In this document: positions 35,289-45,497 of the stretch, piece after piece
Layout of the letters: the number at the start of each line of letters is the position of its first letter
How positions within the stretch are numbered: the first letter of the stretch is position 1
Assembly: GCA_017399555.1 (NCBI GenBank)
Contig: JAFQBW010000050.1
Location: forward strand, 22,325-86,324
Length of the DNA stretch: 64,000 bases
Direction of reading: 5' to 3'
Source: Methanocorpusculum sp.
GTDB lineage: Archaea; Halobacteriota; Methanomicrobia; Methanomicrobiales; Methanocorpusculaceae
Translations under genes and position numbers: made by a program
Notes under the pieces: generated by a model
What the model saw: the letters and a program-made list of their open reading frames with translations, nothing else
What the model was told of the DNA's origin: nothing
The model's database searches: none

Positions 35289-35579
35289 TTATTCACTCTT
35301 GAGGGAAAGAATGTCGGACTCGCCTGCGTCGACGACTGCGAGGACGCTGACCATGTGGTCGCGACCGATTTCTTTTCCGAGCTGACGGGAGCTGCCGTTG
35401 AACTCATAGACAGAGACACCCTCTGCTGCTGCAAGGATTGCGCGGACCTTTGCCGGTGCGTTCTTTGCAACGATAACAAGCTGTGCCTTGTTCTCTGCGA
35501 TGACTTTTTCAACAGTGTTCTGACCGAGTGCGACGTCTCCGGTCTTCATTGCTCTCTTTAAGGATAAGTTGAAATCCAT
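35289..35579 (-). CDS. rpl30e: Ribosomal protein L30e
   Basis: A 96-residue L7Ae-fold ribosomal protein. MDFNLSLKRAMKTGDVALGQNTVEKVIAENKAQLVIVAKNAP and VSVYEFNGSSRQLGKEIGRDHMVSVLAVVDAG are diagnostic. The ATG at 35579 was chosen, since it begins the family N-terminus and follows a GGTGA ribosome binding site. It is paired with nusA and separated from RNA polymerase genes by the divergent-context helicase gene. Confidence 0.93.
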   Translation of the reverse strand: MDFNLSLKRAMKTGDVALGQNTVEKVIAENKAQLVIVAKNAPAKVRAILAAAEGVSVYEFNGSSRQLGKEIGRDHMVSVLAVVDAGESDILSLKSE

Positions 35580-35794
35580 TTTATGTTCACCTTTTGAGGT
35601 TTTCTGCACTCAGGACAAAACTCAGGGAGGTGAATCCCTATAGTATTTCTTTGTCCGTCCCGCAGGGCAGGACTGCATCAGTGATGCAGACCTTGTTTCC
35701 ATAGGAAACGGTATATTGTTGGCGCTGTGAGATAATCAATGTTTGCCGAATCTGTCCATACAGGAATATCTGGACAAATCAAAAAAAAGAAGGA

Positions 35795-37669
35795 TTAGTC
35801 GTAGAAGTCGTGGGACGGTTCGCGGCGGAAGTTTCTTCTGTCTCCGCCTCTTCTGTCCCCGCCGCGGCGGTCGCCGTCTCTTCTATAGTTATTTCCGCCC
35901 TTGTTTCCGTAGCTTCCGCGGTTATTATTGTACGGCTTTCTGTCACGGAATCCTCCGCGGTCGCCTCCGCCTCTTCTGTCGCGGCGGAAATCATTTCCGT
36001 CACGCTCCGGTCTTGGGGTTGCAACGGAAATCTGCAGCTCCTTGCCGCGAATGGTGGCTCCTCCCATAACCTCTGCCACATGGTCTGCGTGTTCGAGCGG
36101 AACCTCGACAAAGGAGTAGTTGCTGTAGAGATCGATTCTTCCAATAGCAGAGCCTGGAATGTCACACTCGCCTGCAAATGCTCCGACAATATCCTTCGGG
36201 CGAATCTGCTGGTTCTTACCAAGCGTGATTCTGAAACGAACCATGCCCGGCTCTGCTCCGCAGTTCTCGTAGGTTCCTTCCTCAACCTCACCCTTGAACG
36301 GGACAGGCTCTGCACGCGGCTGCAGCTCGACAATCTCCTCGCTCATCGAAGTCTTGCTGTCTTCTAAGTGCATCTTCAGAAGTGCTGCTGCCACCTCGAT
36401 ACTGGTTACTTCCTGCTCCTCGCCTTCGGTCTCCGTCTCTAAAAGCTGTTCGACAAGCGGGAGGTAAATCTCCAGCTCGCCTGCCTTCATGACATCGCGG
36501 ACCTTGTCAAGGAAGAGCTGCTGCTTCATCTCGGCAACATCATCTAAGGACGGAATCGGCGTCTTTGCAATCTTAATCTTTGCATAGCGCTGAATGTCGC
36601 GGAGCTTGTAAATCTCACGCGGAGCAACAAAAGTCACCGACTTTCCGGTTCTGCCGGCACGACCGGTTCTGCCGATTCGATGCACATAGTACTCCACATC
36701 CTGCGGAACATCATAGTTGAAGACGATATCCACATCATCCACATCGATACCGCGGGCGGCAACATCCGTGGCGATTAAGACATCGATAGAGCCTGCTCTG
36801 AAGCGTGCCATGACACGGTCACGCTGAATCTGCTTCATGTCACCGTGGAGTGCTTCGACAAAGTATCCGCGTGCCTGCATGCGCGACATTAAATCGTCAA
36901 CCGTTCTCTTCGTGTTACAGAAGACGATAGCAAGCTCCGGGTTGTTGATATCAAGCATACGGCAGAGTGCTTCTAACTTGTCACGCTCGCGGACCTCGAT
37001 GTAGGTCTGCTCAATCTGCGGGACGGTAAGTTCCCGGCGGGTGATTTTGACAAAGACCGGGTCTTTCTGGAAGCGCTTGGTGATGTCCAGAATCGGACCC
37101 GGCATAGTTGCGGAGAAGAGAATCGTCTGGCGTTCTGCCGGCGTCTCGCGGAAGATTGCCTCGATATCCTCACGGAATCCCATATCCAGCATCTGATCTG
37201 CCTCATCGAGGACAAACATGGACACTTCATCCAAGTGCAGGGTTCCGCGGTTGATGTGGTCGATAACTCTTCCCGGTGTTCCGATAACCACCTGAACCGG
37301 GCCGCGCAGTGCACGAAGCTGGCGGTCAATCGGCTGTCCGCCGTAGATTGGCACGACATTTAATCCGTGCTTGTATTTCATCAGACGGGAGAACTCTTCT
37401 GCCGTCTGAATCGTTAACTCTCGGGTTGGCGAGAGGACTAAAGCCTGAACATTCTTATTTTCCGGATCGAGTCTTTCGATAATCGGAATACCAAAGGCAG
37501 CAGTTTTTCCCGTTCCTGTCTGTGCCTGACCAGTTACATCGTTCCCCTCAAGAATCTGCGGTATAGCCATCAGCTGAATCGGCGTCGGCTCTTCAAATCC
37601 CATGTCGCTGATTGCCTGAAGAACATCTTCAGAAATCGCGAACTCCGCGAATGTTTTCGTTTCCTCCAT
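35795..37669 (-). CDS. deaD: DEAD-box RNA helicase with DbpA-like RNA-binding domain and RGG tail
   Basis: A 624-residue helicase. The core (residues 1-370) shows GFEEPTPIQ (Q motif), AQTGTGKT (motif I), PTREL, GTPGR, DEAD in VLDEADQMLDMGF, SAT in FSATMP, ATDVAARGID and HRIGRTGRAG. A linker follows. A DbpA-type RNA-binding domain runs at about 470-555 (MVRFRITLGKNQQIRPKDIVGAFAGE...). The last 65 residues are a basic Arg/Gly/Asp-rich RGG-like tail. Roles in ribosome assembly or cold adaptation are usual for this layout. It is divergent from DUF6125. Confidence 0.93.
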   Translation of the reverse strand: MEETKTFAEFAISEDVLQAISDMGFEEPTPIQLMAIPQILEGNDVTGQAQTGTGKTAAFGIPIIERLDPENKNVQALVLSPTRELTIQTAEEFSRLMKYKHGLNVVPIYGGQPIDRQLRALRGPVQVVIGTPGRVIDHINRGTLHLDEVSMFVLDEADQMLDMGFREDIEAIFRETPAERQTILFSATMPGPILDITKRFQKDPVFVKITRRELTVPQIEQTYIEVRERDKLEALCRMLDINNPELAIVFCNTKRTVDDLMSRMQARGYFVEALHGDMKQIQRDRVMARFRAGSIDVLIATDVAARGIDVDDVDIVFNYDVPQDVEYYVHRIGRTGRAGRTGKSVTFVAPREIYKLRDIQRYAKIKIAKTPIPSLDDVAEMKQQLFLDKVRDVMKAGELEIYLPLVEQLLETETEGEEQEVTSIEVAAALLKMHLEDSKTSMSEEIVELQPRAEPVPFKGEVEEGTYENCGAEPGMVRFRITLGKNQQIRPKDIVGAFAGECDIPGSAIGRIDLYSNYSFVEVPLEHADHVAEVMGGATIRGKELQISVATPRPERDGNDFRRDRRGGGDRGGFRDRKPYNNNRGSYGNKGGNNYRRDGDRRGGDRRGGDRRNFRREPSHDFYD

Positions 37670-37755
37670 GTTGTATTACTATAGGATTTGAAAGAATATA
37701 GTTTGAACGGGTAGAAATCCAAAAATCCTTTTGGCAGGAAGACCTATCCTATCTT

Positions 37756-38283
37756 ATGTATAACCGCGATATCCTGCAGAATCTGTCCAAAGATGCCCTG
37801 CTGGACCTGATTGATATTCATGCAAGAAACTTTCTCGCGCTGGACGGCGTCTGGTTTCAGTCGGTGGAACGAACGCGTGGAATGGATGAGGCGATGTTCC
37901 ATGATACCGAAGCCTGGAAGCGCTACACGGTTACCGAGGCGCGCCGGATAAAGAAGTTCCTGGGACTTGCAGAGCATGGCGGAGTTGCAGGGCTTAAAGA
38001 TGCTTTGCTTCTCCGGTTTAATGCAAGCGTGAATGATAATCTGGTGGAAGTTGACGGAAATACGGTTACCTGTACAGTTCGGACCTGCCGGGTGCAGACC
38101 GCACGAAAGGAGAAAGGTATGCCGTATCATCCGTGCAAACCGGTCGGGTTTGTCGAGTATGAAGGGTTTGCAAAAACGATTGACCCGCGGTTTACCTGCG
38201 AATGTCTCAGCTGTTTTCCGGATGTGACGGATGAGACCTGCTGCTGTAAATGGCGGTTTGTTCTGCAGGATGAATCCTGCTGA
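37756..38283 (+). CDS. DUF6125-like protein
   Basis: A 175-residue protein of unknown function with many Cys in the C-terminal half: CTVRTCRVQTARKEKGMPYHPCKPVGFVEYEGFAKTIDPRFTCECLSCFPDVTDETCCCKWRFVL. These Cys suggest an iron-sulfur or zinc site. The N-terminal part is helical (DALLDLIDIHARNFLALDGVWFQSVERTRGMDEAM) with a long predicted helix. It is a known archaeal and anaerobe family without a role. It ends just before repeat element B. Confidence 0.68.
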   Translation: MYNRDILQNLSKDALLDLIDIHARNFLALDGVWFQSVERTRGMDEAMFHDTEAWKRYTVTEARRIKKFLGLAEHGGVAGLKDALLLRFNASVNDNLVEVDGNTVTCTVRTCRVQTARKEKGMPYHPCKPVGFVEYEGFAKTIDPRFTCECLSCFPDVTDETCCCKWRFVLQDESC

Positions 38284-38313
38284 AATGCTTTGCTCCTGAA
38301 TAAACCCTCCAAG

Positions 38314-38544
38314 GCAGTGCGATAGCACTGCATAACAGCGGAGGTGCGATAAGCACCAAAGCGACGATGATTTGGGTAAGCATTTTATTCCAATTCGTGG
38401 AGATTCGCGTGTTTGCAGATTTCTGGTTCGGCGGCAAAAGAAGAACACGCGAATCTGCACGAATCAAAACAGAACATCTAATCCACGGCAGGCCGCTTCG
38501 GTGTTAATCACACCTTCGCTTGTTACGCAATGCTGTCGCATTGC
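38314..38544. repeat. Palindromic intergenic element, copy B (231 bp)
   Basis: Bounded by hairpins GCAGTGC-GATA-GCACTGC (38314-38331) and GCAATGC-TGTC-GCATTGC (38527-38544). Both ends carry GTAACA/ATAACA followed by a GCGGAGGTGCGATAAGC-like block, here in matching versions on both sides. The central inverted repeat runs from 38393 to 38464 with 21-bp arms (one mismatch) around a 29-30 base spacer. It fills the gap between the convergent DUF6125 and leuS genes. Confidence 0.75.
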
Positions 38545-38589
38545 TTAGAGGATGTAAGAAACCAAAAAAAGAGAAGTCCGTTTCGGACT

Positions 38590-41391
38590 TTACTCGACGA
38601 CGATTGCCGGCTTGAACGGTAAGGCGGACTTTGCCTTTGCGTGCTCGCTGGTCTCGGCTGCGACAACCTCGACGGTGAGTCCGGATTCCTTCTCGATGAA
38701 CTCTTTTGCGGCGGCAAAGACCGCTGCCTCGTCAACACCATCAGCAATGCCGGAGACGAGTTCTGGTGCAAGAGAGTGGATGAGCTTGACGGTCTGGAGT
38801 GCGGCATCGGTTGCTTCCTTGCCCTTTGCGCGGAGTGCTTCGTTTGCCATGACGGTCTTTACCACATTGCGCTTGTCCTCTGCTCCTGCAACGATTCTGA
38901 AGACTTCCTTCTTCCACTCCGGAGCGATGAAGAGAGTGACCTTCTTTGCCTCAATCTGGACGAGCTTTAAGATGGACTGAATGTCTTCCACAGTTCTCTG
39001 GAGGAGTTCCTCGGAGACTTCAACAGCCTTGTTAATCTTTGCTTCATCTGCAACCGGCCACTCGGCAAAGGAGACGAGACCGTTTGCGTCGCGTCCGGTC
39101 TTCTTCCAGAGCTCTTCTGCGGTGTACGGAATGACCGGTGCCATTAAGCGAATCCACTGGGACATGACATCCTTAACCACTGCACCCTGGGAAGCACCGG
39201 CTAAGCGTCTGCGGTACCAGGCAAGGTCGGAGACAACACCATTGTATGCTTCCTGGAGTGCCTGTCTGGTCTGGAATGCGGTAAGGCACTTGGTTGCGGC
39301 AGCGATTCTCTGCTGCATGCGGGACTCAAGCCAGGAGTCGATTGGGGTCGTTCCCTCGGCGGTTTCTGCGTCGAGGACTAACTGCCACATACGCTCAATC
39401 TGTTTCTTGACGGATAAGACAAGCTCGTTTCTCCAGTCAAAGTCCTGCCACGGCTCGGCAGAGCCGACTAAGAACATACGGACGGTATCTGCACCGAACT
39501 CGTTTGCGGCATCCTCTAACAGGAAGACGTTTCCTTTGGAGGAGGACATCTTCATACCGTTTAAGAGACCCATACCGAAGACGACCATTCCCTTTGGCTG
39601 AAGCTCTGCCGGGAAGATTGCCTTGTGGTGGAAGAGCTGGAAGGTTAAGTGGTTGGAGATTAAGTCCTTTGCACTGAAGCGGTAGTCGTACGGGTACCAG
39701 TAGAGGAACTCAGCTCTGAGGTCCTTTAAGGTTGCCTCATCGACCGGCAGGTTTGCGGCGTCGCCCTTTCCAAGGAAGATGTAGTCGAAGACTTCCGGCG
39801 TCAGCTTCTCGGCATCAATCTTTTCGATCTTGTGCGAGATGGTGTAGTATGCCATGTAGATGGTCGAGTCCGACAGTGGTTCAAAGAGCCACTTCGGGTC
39901 CCACGGGACGTGAGTTCCAAGACCGACACGGCGGGAGCACGGCCATTCGCGGAGCCAGTCGGTGGTTCTCTCGAACTCTGCTCTGACTTCTGCCGGGACA
40001 AGCTCAAGGTTCGGGAGTTCCTCGTGGACTGCCTTCTTCCACTCGGCGTCACCGTAGTTGATGAACCACTGGTCGTCTAAGATTCTGACATAGACGCGGT
40101 TTCCACAGCGGCAGATGACACGCTTCTGGCTCATCTCGTGGAACATGATAGAACCGCGCTGTTCGACGAACTCCTTGGTAACATCCTCTCTTGCCTGGCG
40201 GACGGACTTACCTGCGTGCTCTCCGCAGTTCTCGTTGAGCTTACCCTTGGAGAACTCGGCAGTGTAGAGCTCCTGGGTGAGGTCGTCCATTCTCGGATCG
40301 TCCTGGTTTGGAATCTTGTTCTTCTCGACGATGTCCTGGGCCGGAATCTTTCCGTAGTTCGGAACAGTTACAAGCGGGATTGGGACGATGTCAGTGTACT
40401 TGCCCTGCTGCTGTAAGTCACGCAGTGCAATGTAGTCGAACGGAGCATGTGCCGGAACGGACATGACAAGACCGGAACCCATGTCAGAATCGACGAAGGA
40501 TGCCGGAAGGATTGGAACTGCAGCGCCGGTGTACGGGTTTACCGCGTTCTGGTCGATGAGTTCGGTTCCCATGATTCTTCCAAGCTCAGTGACCTCGTGC
40601 TTCTGCATGCGCAGTTTCTCTGCGGCTTCCTCGGAGATAATCCACTTCTGACCGTCAACTTCTGCTTTCAGGTAGTTGGTCTCCGGGTTTGCCCAGAGGT
40701 TGGTGACACCGAAGATGGTCTCAGGGCGTAAGGTTGCACATGGAATCTTGTACTCGCCGAACTCGTACATGACAAAGACGAAGTGCATGACCTCTGCACT
40801 GTCTCCTTCGAGGAGATCGTGGTCACCAACCGGCTGGTCACAGTGCGGGCAGTATCTGACCGGGTACTCGCCTTTCTGGACTTTGCCCTGGCCGTGAATG
40901 TGGGTGTACTGCCACTCGATGAACTTGCTGTACTGCGGGATAATGGTGGTGAATCTGCGTCTCCAGTCGATGGAAAGACCGAGCTGCTGCATGACACGCT
41001 GGTATTCGTCGGCGAAGTAGTTGACGATAGTAATCGGGTCAGTGAACTTCTCTAAGGTCTCTTCCGGAACACGGTAGAGACCGCCGTAGAGCTTTAAGGT
41101 CTTCTCATCCTTGTTTGCAATACGCTTTGCAATTCCAAGAACCGGTGCTCCGGTAACGTGGAATGCCATCGGGAAGAGGACCTGCTTTCCGCGCATTCTC
41201 CAGAAGCGGGCAACGACATCCGGGATGATGTAGGTTCTGCCGTGTCCGACGTGCATGGCACCCGACGGGTACGGGAATGCGACGTTTACGTACAGCTTGT
41301 CTTTTGCCGGGTTCGGATTCGATTCAAACTGCGGAATCCAGTTCTCGCGGATTGCAGGTTCAATTTCACTCATTACGAGATTTTCAGTCAT
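38590..41391 (-). CDS. leuS: Leucyl-tRNA synthetase
   Basis: Charges tRNA-Leu. The 933 residues have the class I signature [12 protein letters not shown] (HIGH type) near residues 38-49, an editing insert in the middle, and the KMSKS motif as [11 protein letters not shown] near 600-615. The archaeal-type C-terminal anticodon domain follows. The size is near the 940-970 typical of archaeal enzymes. A T-rich tract on its strand just past the stop (38562-38573) probably ends transcription. An in-frame Met at residue 7 is an alternative start. Confidence 0.96.
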   Translation of the reverse strand: MTENLVMSEIEPAIRENWIPQFESNPNPAKDKLYVNVAFPYPSGAMHVGHGRTYIIPDVVARFWRMRGKQVLFPMAFHVTGAPVLGIAKRIANKDEKTLKLYGGLYRVPEETLEKFTDPITIVNYFADEYQRVMQQLGLSIDWRRRFTTIIPQYSKFIEWQYTHIHGQGKVQKGEYPVRYCPHCDQPVGDHDLLEGDSAEVMHFVFVMYEFGEYKIPCATLRPETIFGVTNLWANPETNYLKAEVDGQKWIISEEAAEKLRMQKHEVTELGRIMGTELIDQNAVNPYTGAAVPILPASFVDSDMGSGLVMSVPAHAPFDYIALRDLQQQGKYTDIVPIPLVTVPNYGKIPAQDIVEKNKIPNQDDPRMDDLTQELYTAEFSKGKLNENCGEHAGKSVRQAREDVTKEFVEQRGSIMFHEMSQKRVICRCGNRVYVRILDDQWFINYGDAEWKKAVHEELPNLELVPAEVRAEFERTTDWLREWPCSRRVGLGTHVPWDPKWLFEPLSDSTIYMAYYTISHKIEKIDAEKLTPEVFDYIFLGKGDAANLPVDEATLKDLRAEFLYWYPYDYRFSAKDLISNHLTFQLFHHKAIFPAELQPKGMVVFGMGLLNGMKMSSSKGNVFLLEDAANEFGADTVRMFLVGSAEPWQDFDWRNELVLSVKKQIERMWQLVLDAETAEGTTPIDSWLESRMQQRIAAATKCLTAFQTRQALQEAYNGVVSDLAWYRRRLAGASQGAVVKDVMSQWIRLMAPVIPYTAEELWKKTGRDANGLVSFAEWPVADEAKINKAVEVSEELLQRTVEDIQSILKLVQIEAKKVTLFIAPEWKKEVFRIVAGAEDKRNVVKTVMANEALRAKGKEATDAALQTVKLIHSLAPELVSGIADGVDEAAVFAAAKEFIEKESGLTVEVVAAETSEHAKAKSALPFKPAIVVE

Positions 41392-41415
41392 GTTTTTACC
41401 TTTGTCTATTGTATT

Positions 41416-43440
41416 TCAGTCGACGGGGCGGAGTTTGAGGTCTTCTCCAGCTCCGTAGCGGCGGATCATTTCAGCGGCGATACTTGAGTTTCTTGCGAGG
41501 TGGATTTCTCCGTGACCATCCACCGTTGCGGTGAAGAGGTATTCTTTGCCGGAGAATACGTCAACAATCTTTCCGGTGTGTTCCGGACAGATGATGGCGA
41601 GCTGTTTTTTCTCGCTGCGTAATTTGAATCCCGGACCGCTGCGGGCTGCAGGGGTCGGGATTTCAGTTAGGGTCTCCCTCCCCGGCAGGTCTGATAGCGG
41701 GCGGACGTCGATACCGATGCCAACCTTGCTGACAACGGCGGCGATGTTTTTGCCGGCTTTTCCAATGGCTGCCGGAACATCTGTATCTTCGATGTAGACG
41801 GCGGCTTTGGTGTCGGAAATCATGCGGACAACGATGTCTCCTTCGGTGAAGCGGGAGATTTCGTTCTGGATTTCCTTCTCCAGAACAACCCATGCCGGGT
41901 TGTCCTCGGTTACTTCAAAGGACGGCATGGAGTGGATTGGCGGAGCCTGACGCTCGGCTTCAACCTGTGCCGGAGCCGGTGCCGGCTCTGCCTTCGGTTT
42001 TACCGGTTCTGCCTTCTGGGCTTCCTTTTCCTTTGCTTCGGCTTTTGCCTGCTCGATGGTTTTTACCGGCGGGGCTTTGGGAAGGCCGGATGCCGGAGTT
42101 ACCATTACTTCGCCTTCATAGCGGAATGCTTCGGCAACGGTTTCGGTGGTGATAATGTTGGTTAAGCGAACAACGGGGCGGACCTGCGGATCGCCAATCT
42201 GCTCTAATGCCTTCGGGACGCCGAATCCGGTGGAGACGTTGTAAATCTCGGAGATGTCTCCTCCTTTGACAAAGACCATGGTTGCCACAATCTGCGGAAT
42301 GAGGTTTAAGTCAACGAGGCTTGCAAGGCGGATTAATGCATCGAGAGCGGACTTTGCATGCAGTCCGCCGATGACTTTGATGCCGGATAAGCGAAGGTCT
42401 GCAAATACCGCAAGCTCTTCGCTTCTTCTCATCTCGTCAAAGACCACATAGTCCGGACGAAGCAGAGTGATGACCTCTCCTGCCGCGGCAATACTGCCGT
42501 CAAGCGAGGTGTACTGGGTAATCTTGTCGGTCACCATTAAGTCACGCGGGGACTCAATGGTTTTGACGATGTAATTCTCACCGGAGAGGTACGTTGCGAT
42601 GTTCTGCTCAAGCGTGGATTTGCCGGAGCCGGGGGTTCCGACGATGAGCATACCGCCTGCGCTTTCCTTTAAGCGGTCCTTTAAGGCTGCGGCAAAGTTG
42701 TAGGACTCAAAGGAGACCTCGCGGGTCGGCCGTACAATCGTTACCTCGATTCCGTCTGAAAACGGCGGGCGGGTGGTGGTGATTCTCATCGAGCCAATCT
42801 GGGAAACGGTAACTCCCGGAAGCTCAACCTCGACGAATCCGTCCGGGTGGCGCTTTGCACGCTCCAGGCATTCCTGGGAGATTGCGCGAAGTTCGTACTC
42901 GGTACACGGAGAATCGCGAATCGTAACGAGTTTGGACTCGCGGATGTTGCCTTTTCTGGCGTACGGTGAGACGCGTTCCTTGAGATATACGGCAAAGGTG
43001 TTCTCATCGAAGAACTCATCGATAAGTAACGGAGCAAAGTTATCAATGGTCTCGGATTTGAGGAAAACAACATCTAAGCCTTTTGCTTTGGCGACTTCCG
43101 CCTGAACATAGTCGCTGGTTAAAAAGGTTGCATTATTCTCGATAGCGACAGCGCGAATCATCGAGTCAATCTCTCCGCCGCCGGCGAGTTTGACCTGATC
43201 AAGTTTCGGGCGTTCTCCAACGTATTTTAGAGTGATAAGATTTTCTTCTGCAAGTTTGCAGAGTTTCTGGAGTTCGGCTAAGCCGGAGAATCCTATTTCA
43301 CGTCCCTGATTGGCCTGTGCTTCGAGTTCTGCAAAGACTGCCTCAGGTATAATTATTGTTGCGTCATGATATTCGCCTTTCTCGATTAAGGCTGTGACGC
43401 GGCCGTCAATGACGACACTGGTATCTGGTACAAGTATCAT
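41416..43440 (-). CDS. PIN-KH ATPase (archaeal PINc/VapC-type ATPase)
   Basis: A 674-residue protein joining a PIN domain (MILVPDTSVVIDGRVTALIEKG, residues 1-130) to a secretion-type RecA-like ATPase (Walker A GTPGSGKSTLEQN near 258-270, Walker B VVFDEMRR near 327-334) and a C-terminal KH domain (EDTDVPAAIGKAGKNIAAVVSKVG, about 560-585). Archaea keep this single protein widely, and an RNA-processing or quality-control role is suspected. The gene upstream of leuS ends 24 bp before the leuS start, so they may share a transcript. A Pro/Ala/Lys-rich linker lies near 480-515. Confidence 0.85.
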   Translation of the reverse strand: MILVPDTSVVIDGRVTALIEKGEYHDATIIIPEAVFAELEAQANQGREIGFSGLAELQKLCKLAEENLITLKYVGERPKLDQVKLAGGGEIDSMIRAVAIENNATFLTSDYVQAEVAKAKGLDVVFLKSETIDNFAPLLIDEFFDENTFAVYLKERVSPYARKGNIRESKLVTIRDSPCTEYELRAISQECLERAKRHPDGFVEVELPGVTVSQIGSMRITTTRPPFSDGIEVTIVRPTREVSFESYNFAAALKDRLKESAGGMLIVGTPGSGKSTLEQNIATYLSGENYIVKTIESPRDLMVTDKITQYTSLDGSIAAAGEVITLLRPDYVVFDEMRRSEELAVFADLRLSGIKVIGGLHAKSALDALIRLASLVDLNLIPQIVATMVFVKGGDISEIYNVSTGFGVPKALEQIGDPQVRPVVRLTNIITTETVAEAFRYEGEVMVTPASGLPKAPPVKTIEQAKAEAKEKEAQKAEPVKPKAEPAPAPAQVEAERQAPPIHSMPSFEVTEDNPAWVVLEKEIQNEISRFTEGDIVVRMISDTKAAVYIEDTDVPAAIGKAGKNIAAVVSKVGIGIDVRPLSDLPGRETLTEIPTPAARSGPGFKLRSEKKQLAIICPEHTGKIVDVFSGKEYLFTATVDGHGEIHLARNSSIAAEMIRRYGAGEDLKLRPVD

Positions 43441-43591
43441 GTGATATTCATCTATATTATGGAGTTTCCATCAGATATATTCCCACCGCCTTCACTGCTT
43501 CGAGGCAGGAAAACCGCTGCGACAGCCGTGGAAAAATATGCCTTTCTTCAACCGTCAGACCTATACTTTCTGCAAACCAAACAATTAGCAT

Positions 43592-43825
43592 ATGTGGGAA
43601 TCCTTAAAGGAACAGATTACCGAAGTCGGCTCCGCAGTTCTTACCGGCGCTGACGCATCATCATACGTAAAAGACAACGCAGTCGTCTTTGTTTACGAAG
43701 GAAACAAACTGCAGATTCCGGTATCAGACGCATCCGATATCACCCTTCGCCACATCGGAGGCGGTACAGTCATGCTGAAATACAAATTCATCGAAGTTCT
43801 CGGAAAGATTGAGAAGCCGGAATGA
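43592..43825 (+). CDS. Small unknown protein upstream of the DUF7714-like gene
   Basis: A 77-residue acidic protein (MWESLKEQITEVGSAVLTGADASSYVKDNAVVFVYEG...) that looks like a single beta-rich domain. No family was recognised. Its stop overlaps the next start as ATGA, so it is probably co-translated with the 266-residue protein. A TATA-like CTATACTTT lies about 30 bp upstream. Confidence 0.55.
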   Translation: MWESLKEQITEVGSAVLTGADASSYVKDNAVVFVYEGNKLQIPVSDASDITLRHIGGGTVMLKYKFIEVLGKIEKPE

Positions 43826-44622
43826 TATTTCCCGTAAGCTGTAAGTTCGTTGGAAATGCGTCCTCGATGCCGCACGGAGACAAGGTGTACTTTTTATCCC
43901 AGTACCTGCTCCACAAGACCGATGCAGGAATTGAGATTCTCGAGGTCGAACCGGCAGAAGGCGAGACGCTGGTGCGGGACATCAAGTCCGTGAAAGTTCT
44001 CGCAAAAGCAGAGGATGTGCATATCTGGGAAGGCATCGTCAACCCGCACAACCGGGCGGACCTAATCCGCAAGGCGATGTCAACCGGAAAACCCGCAACG
44101 GTCTTCGGCAGTGAATCAGACCACATGACCTTTGTCCTGCATCCGTCGCTTGACGGGTTCGAGACGGTGCATGTGTATGACAACGTCCCGCCGAAGGCAG
44201 CGCTTTCCGAGACGCTGAAGTCCCTGGAATCAATCGGCTACTTCGAGCCGGACAATATCATCTTCGAACACCACATCGAAAACATCGCCGAGTACGGGGC
44301 AGATGTCTATCCCTGCCGGGCAGGCGGATTTCCGCGCACGCTGGACCGTGCATCCGTGCAGGACGGGGATGTGGTTGCCTGCTGTAAAACCGGCAGACAG
44401 ATTTGCGAGGAGACATCCGATGCCGACCTTGAATTCCGCGAGACCTGCCCGGTTACCCGGATTGAGGAAGAGCCGTTTATCGCACGCTGCTGCAGAATGG
44501 ACGAGGCAGGAATCCAGATTCGAAACGGATGTTTCGGCGTGGTTGTCCACTGGGCAGCTCCGCCCCGCGAAATTGCCGAGGCGCTTGATGGGATGCTTTC
44601 CGAGTGGAGACGGAGGAAATAA
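43822..44622 (+). CDS. Methanogen-conserved protein of unknown function
   Basis: A 266-residue soluble protein with no recognised catalytic motif. It has several Cys and His (CRAGGFPRTLDRASVQDGDVVACCKTGRQIC near 158-190, CCRMDE near 225-230) and no signal peptide. It may be of the DUF7714 type, but I hold that lightly. It lies between the 77-residue protein and endonuclease IV, two bases before the latter, so it may work with that repair enzyme. Confidence 0.5.
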   Translation: MIFPVSCKFVGNASSMPHGDKVYFLSQYLLHKTDAGIEILEVEPAEGETLVRDIKSVKVLAKAEDVHIWEGIVNPHNRADLIRKAMSTGKPATVFGSESDHMTFVLHPSLDGFETVHVYDNVPPKAALSETLKSLESIGYFEPDNIIFEHHIENIAEYGADVYPCRAGGFPRTLDRASVQDGDVVACCKTGRQICEETSDADLEFRETCPVTRIEEEPFIARCCRMDEAGIQIRNGCFGVVVHWAAPPREIAEALDGMLSEWRRRK

Positions 44623-44624
44623 TT

Positions 44625-45470
44625 ATGGTAAAATTAGGATTTCATGTATCTATAGCCGGCAGTCTTGACCTTGCCGTGGAACGTGCCGCAGCGCTTTCCT
44701 GCGATACGTTCCAGATGTTTACCCGAAGCCCGCGGGTCTGGGCGGCAAAGCCAATTTCTGACGGGACGGCGCTTGCCTTTAAAAAAGCGCTTGAGCGCTT
44801 CGGCATAGGACCTGCTGTGGACCATATGCCCTATCTGCCGAACCCTGCCGCAGAAAAGCCGGAGATTTATGCAAAATCGATTTTCACGCTGACCGAGGAG
44901 CTGAACCGCTGTCATCAGTTAGGAATCCCCTATCTGGTAACCCACTTAGGCCATCATGGAAAAGAGGACGGGCACAGGAAAGGACAGGAGAAGGTAATCT
45001 CCGCGATTGGGCAGGCGCTCGACGATTCCGAGGGAGATACGATGATTCTTCTGGAAAACACCGCAAACGAGAAAAACACGGTGGGCGGCACGTTTGCTGA
45101 TGTGGGTGTTATCGCAGACGGACTTTCGCGCGAATCCCGCGTCGGCTTCTGCTTTGATACCTGTCATGCGGCAGCCGCCGGATATGACCTCCCGGGATAC
45201 GGTGCGGAGACGGTGTTTGGCTGGTTTGCAGATGAAGCCGGAAGTCTTGACCGCCTCAAGGTGATTCACTTAAATGATATGAAAGGCGGCGTCGGCTCTC
45301 ACCTGGACCGGCACGAACATTTAGGCCTTGGAACGCTCGGCGAGGATACCATCCGCGATGTACTAACGCTTCCGGCGCTTTCTCACTGCTCGTTTATCAT
45401 GGAAACGCCGGTGAATGAGGTCAGAAGCGACAAGGAAAATATGGAAGTCGCAAGAAGACTTTCCGCATAA
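44625..45470 (+). CDS. nfo: Deoxyribonuclease IV (AP endonuclease, Nfo family)
   Basis: Cuts DNA at abasic sites in base excision repair. The 281 residues form the zinc-dependent TIM barrel, with HVSIAG at the start, VTHLGHHGKEDG near 105-116, LLENTANEKN near 143-152, GFCFDTCHAAAAGYD near 172-186, VIHLNDMKGGVGSHLDRHEHLGLG near 214-237 and FIMETP near 260. These supply the metal-binding His, Glu and Asp. GGAGG sits 9 bases before the ATG at 44625, which fixes the start. Repeat element C lies just past it. Confidence 0.95.
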   Translation: MVKLGFHVSIAGSLDLAVERAAALSCDTFQMFTRSPRVWAAKPISDGTALAFKKALERFGIGPAVDHMPYLPNPAAEKPEIYAKSIFTLTEELNRCHQLGIPYLVTHLGHHGKEDGHRKGQEKVISAIGQALDDSEGDTMILLENTANEKNTVGGTFADVGVIADGLSRESRVGFCFDTCHAAAAGYDLPGYGAETVFGWFADEAGSLDRLKVIHLNDMKGGVGSHLDRHEHLGLGTLGEDTIRDVLTLPALSHCSFIMETPVNEVRSDKENMEVARRLSA

Positions 45471-45497
45471 CTTTTTTTCCATACCATCAGCCCAAGA

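Noticed and set aside
43441..43653. A 70-codon plus-strand frame before the 77-residue gene
   Set aside because: It overlaps the next gene by 60 bases in another frame and covers the likely promoter. It has no recognisable content.
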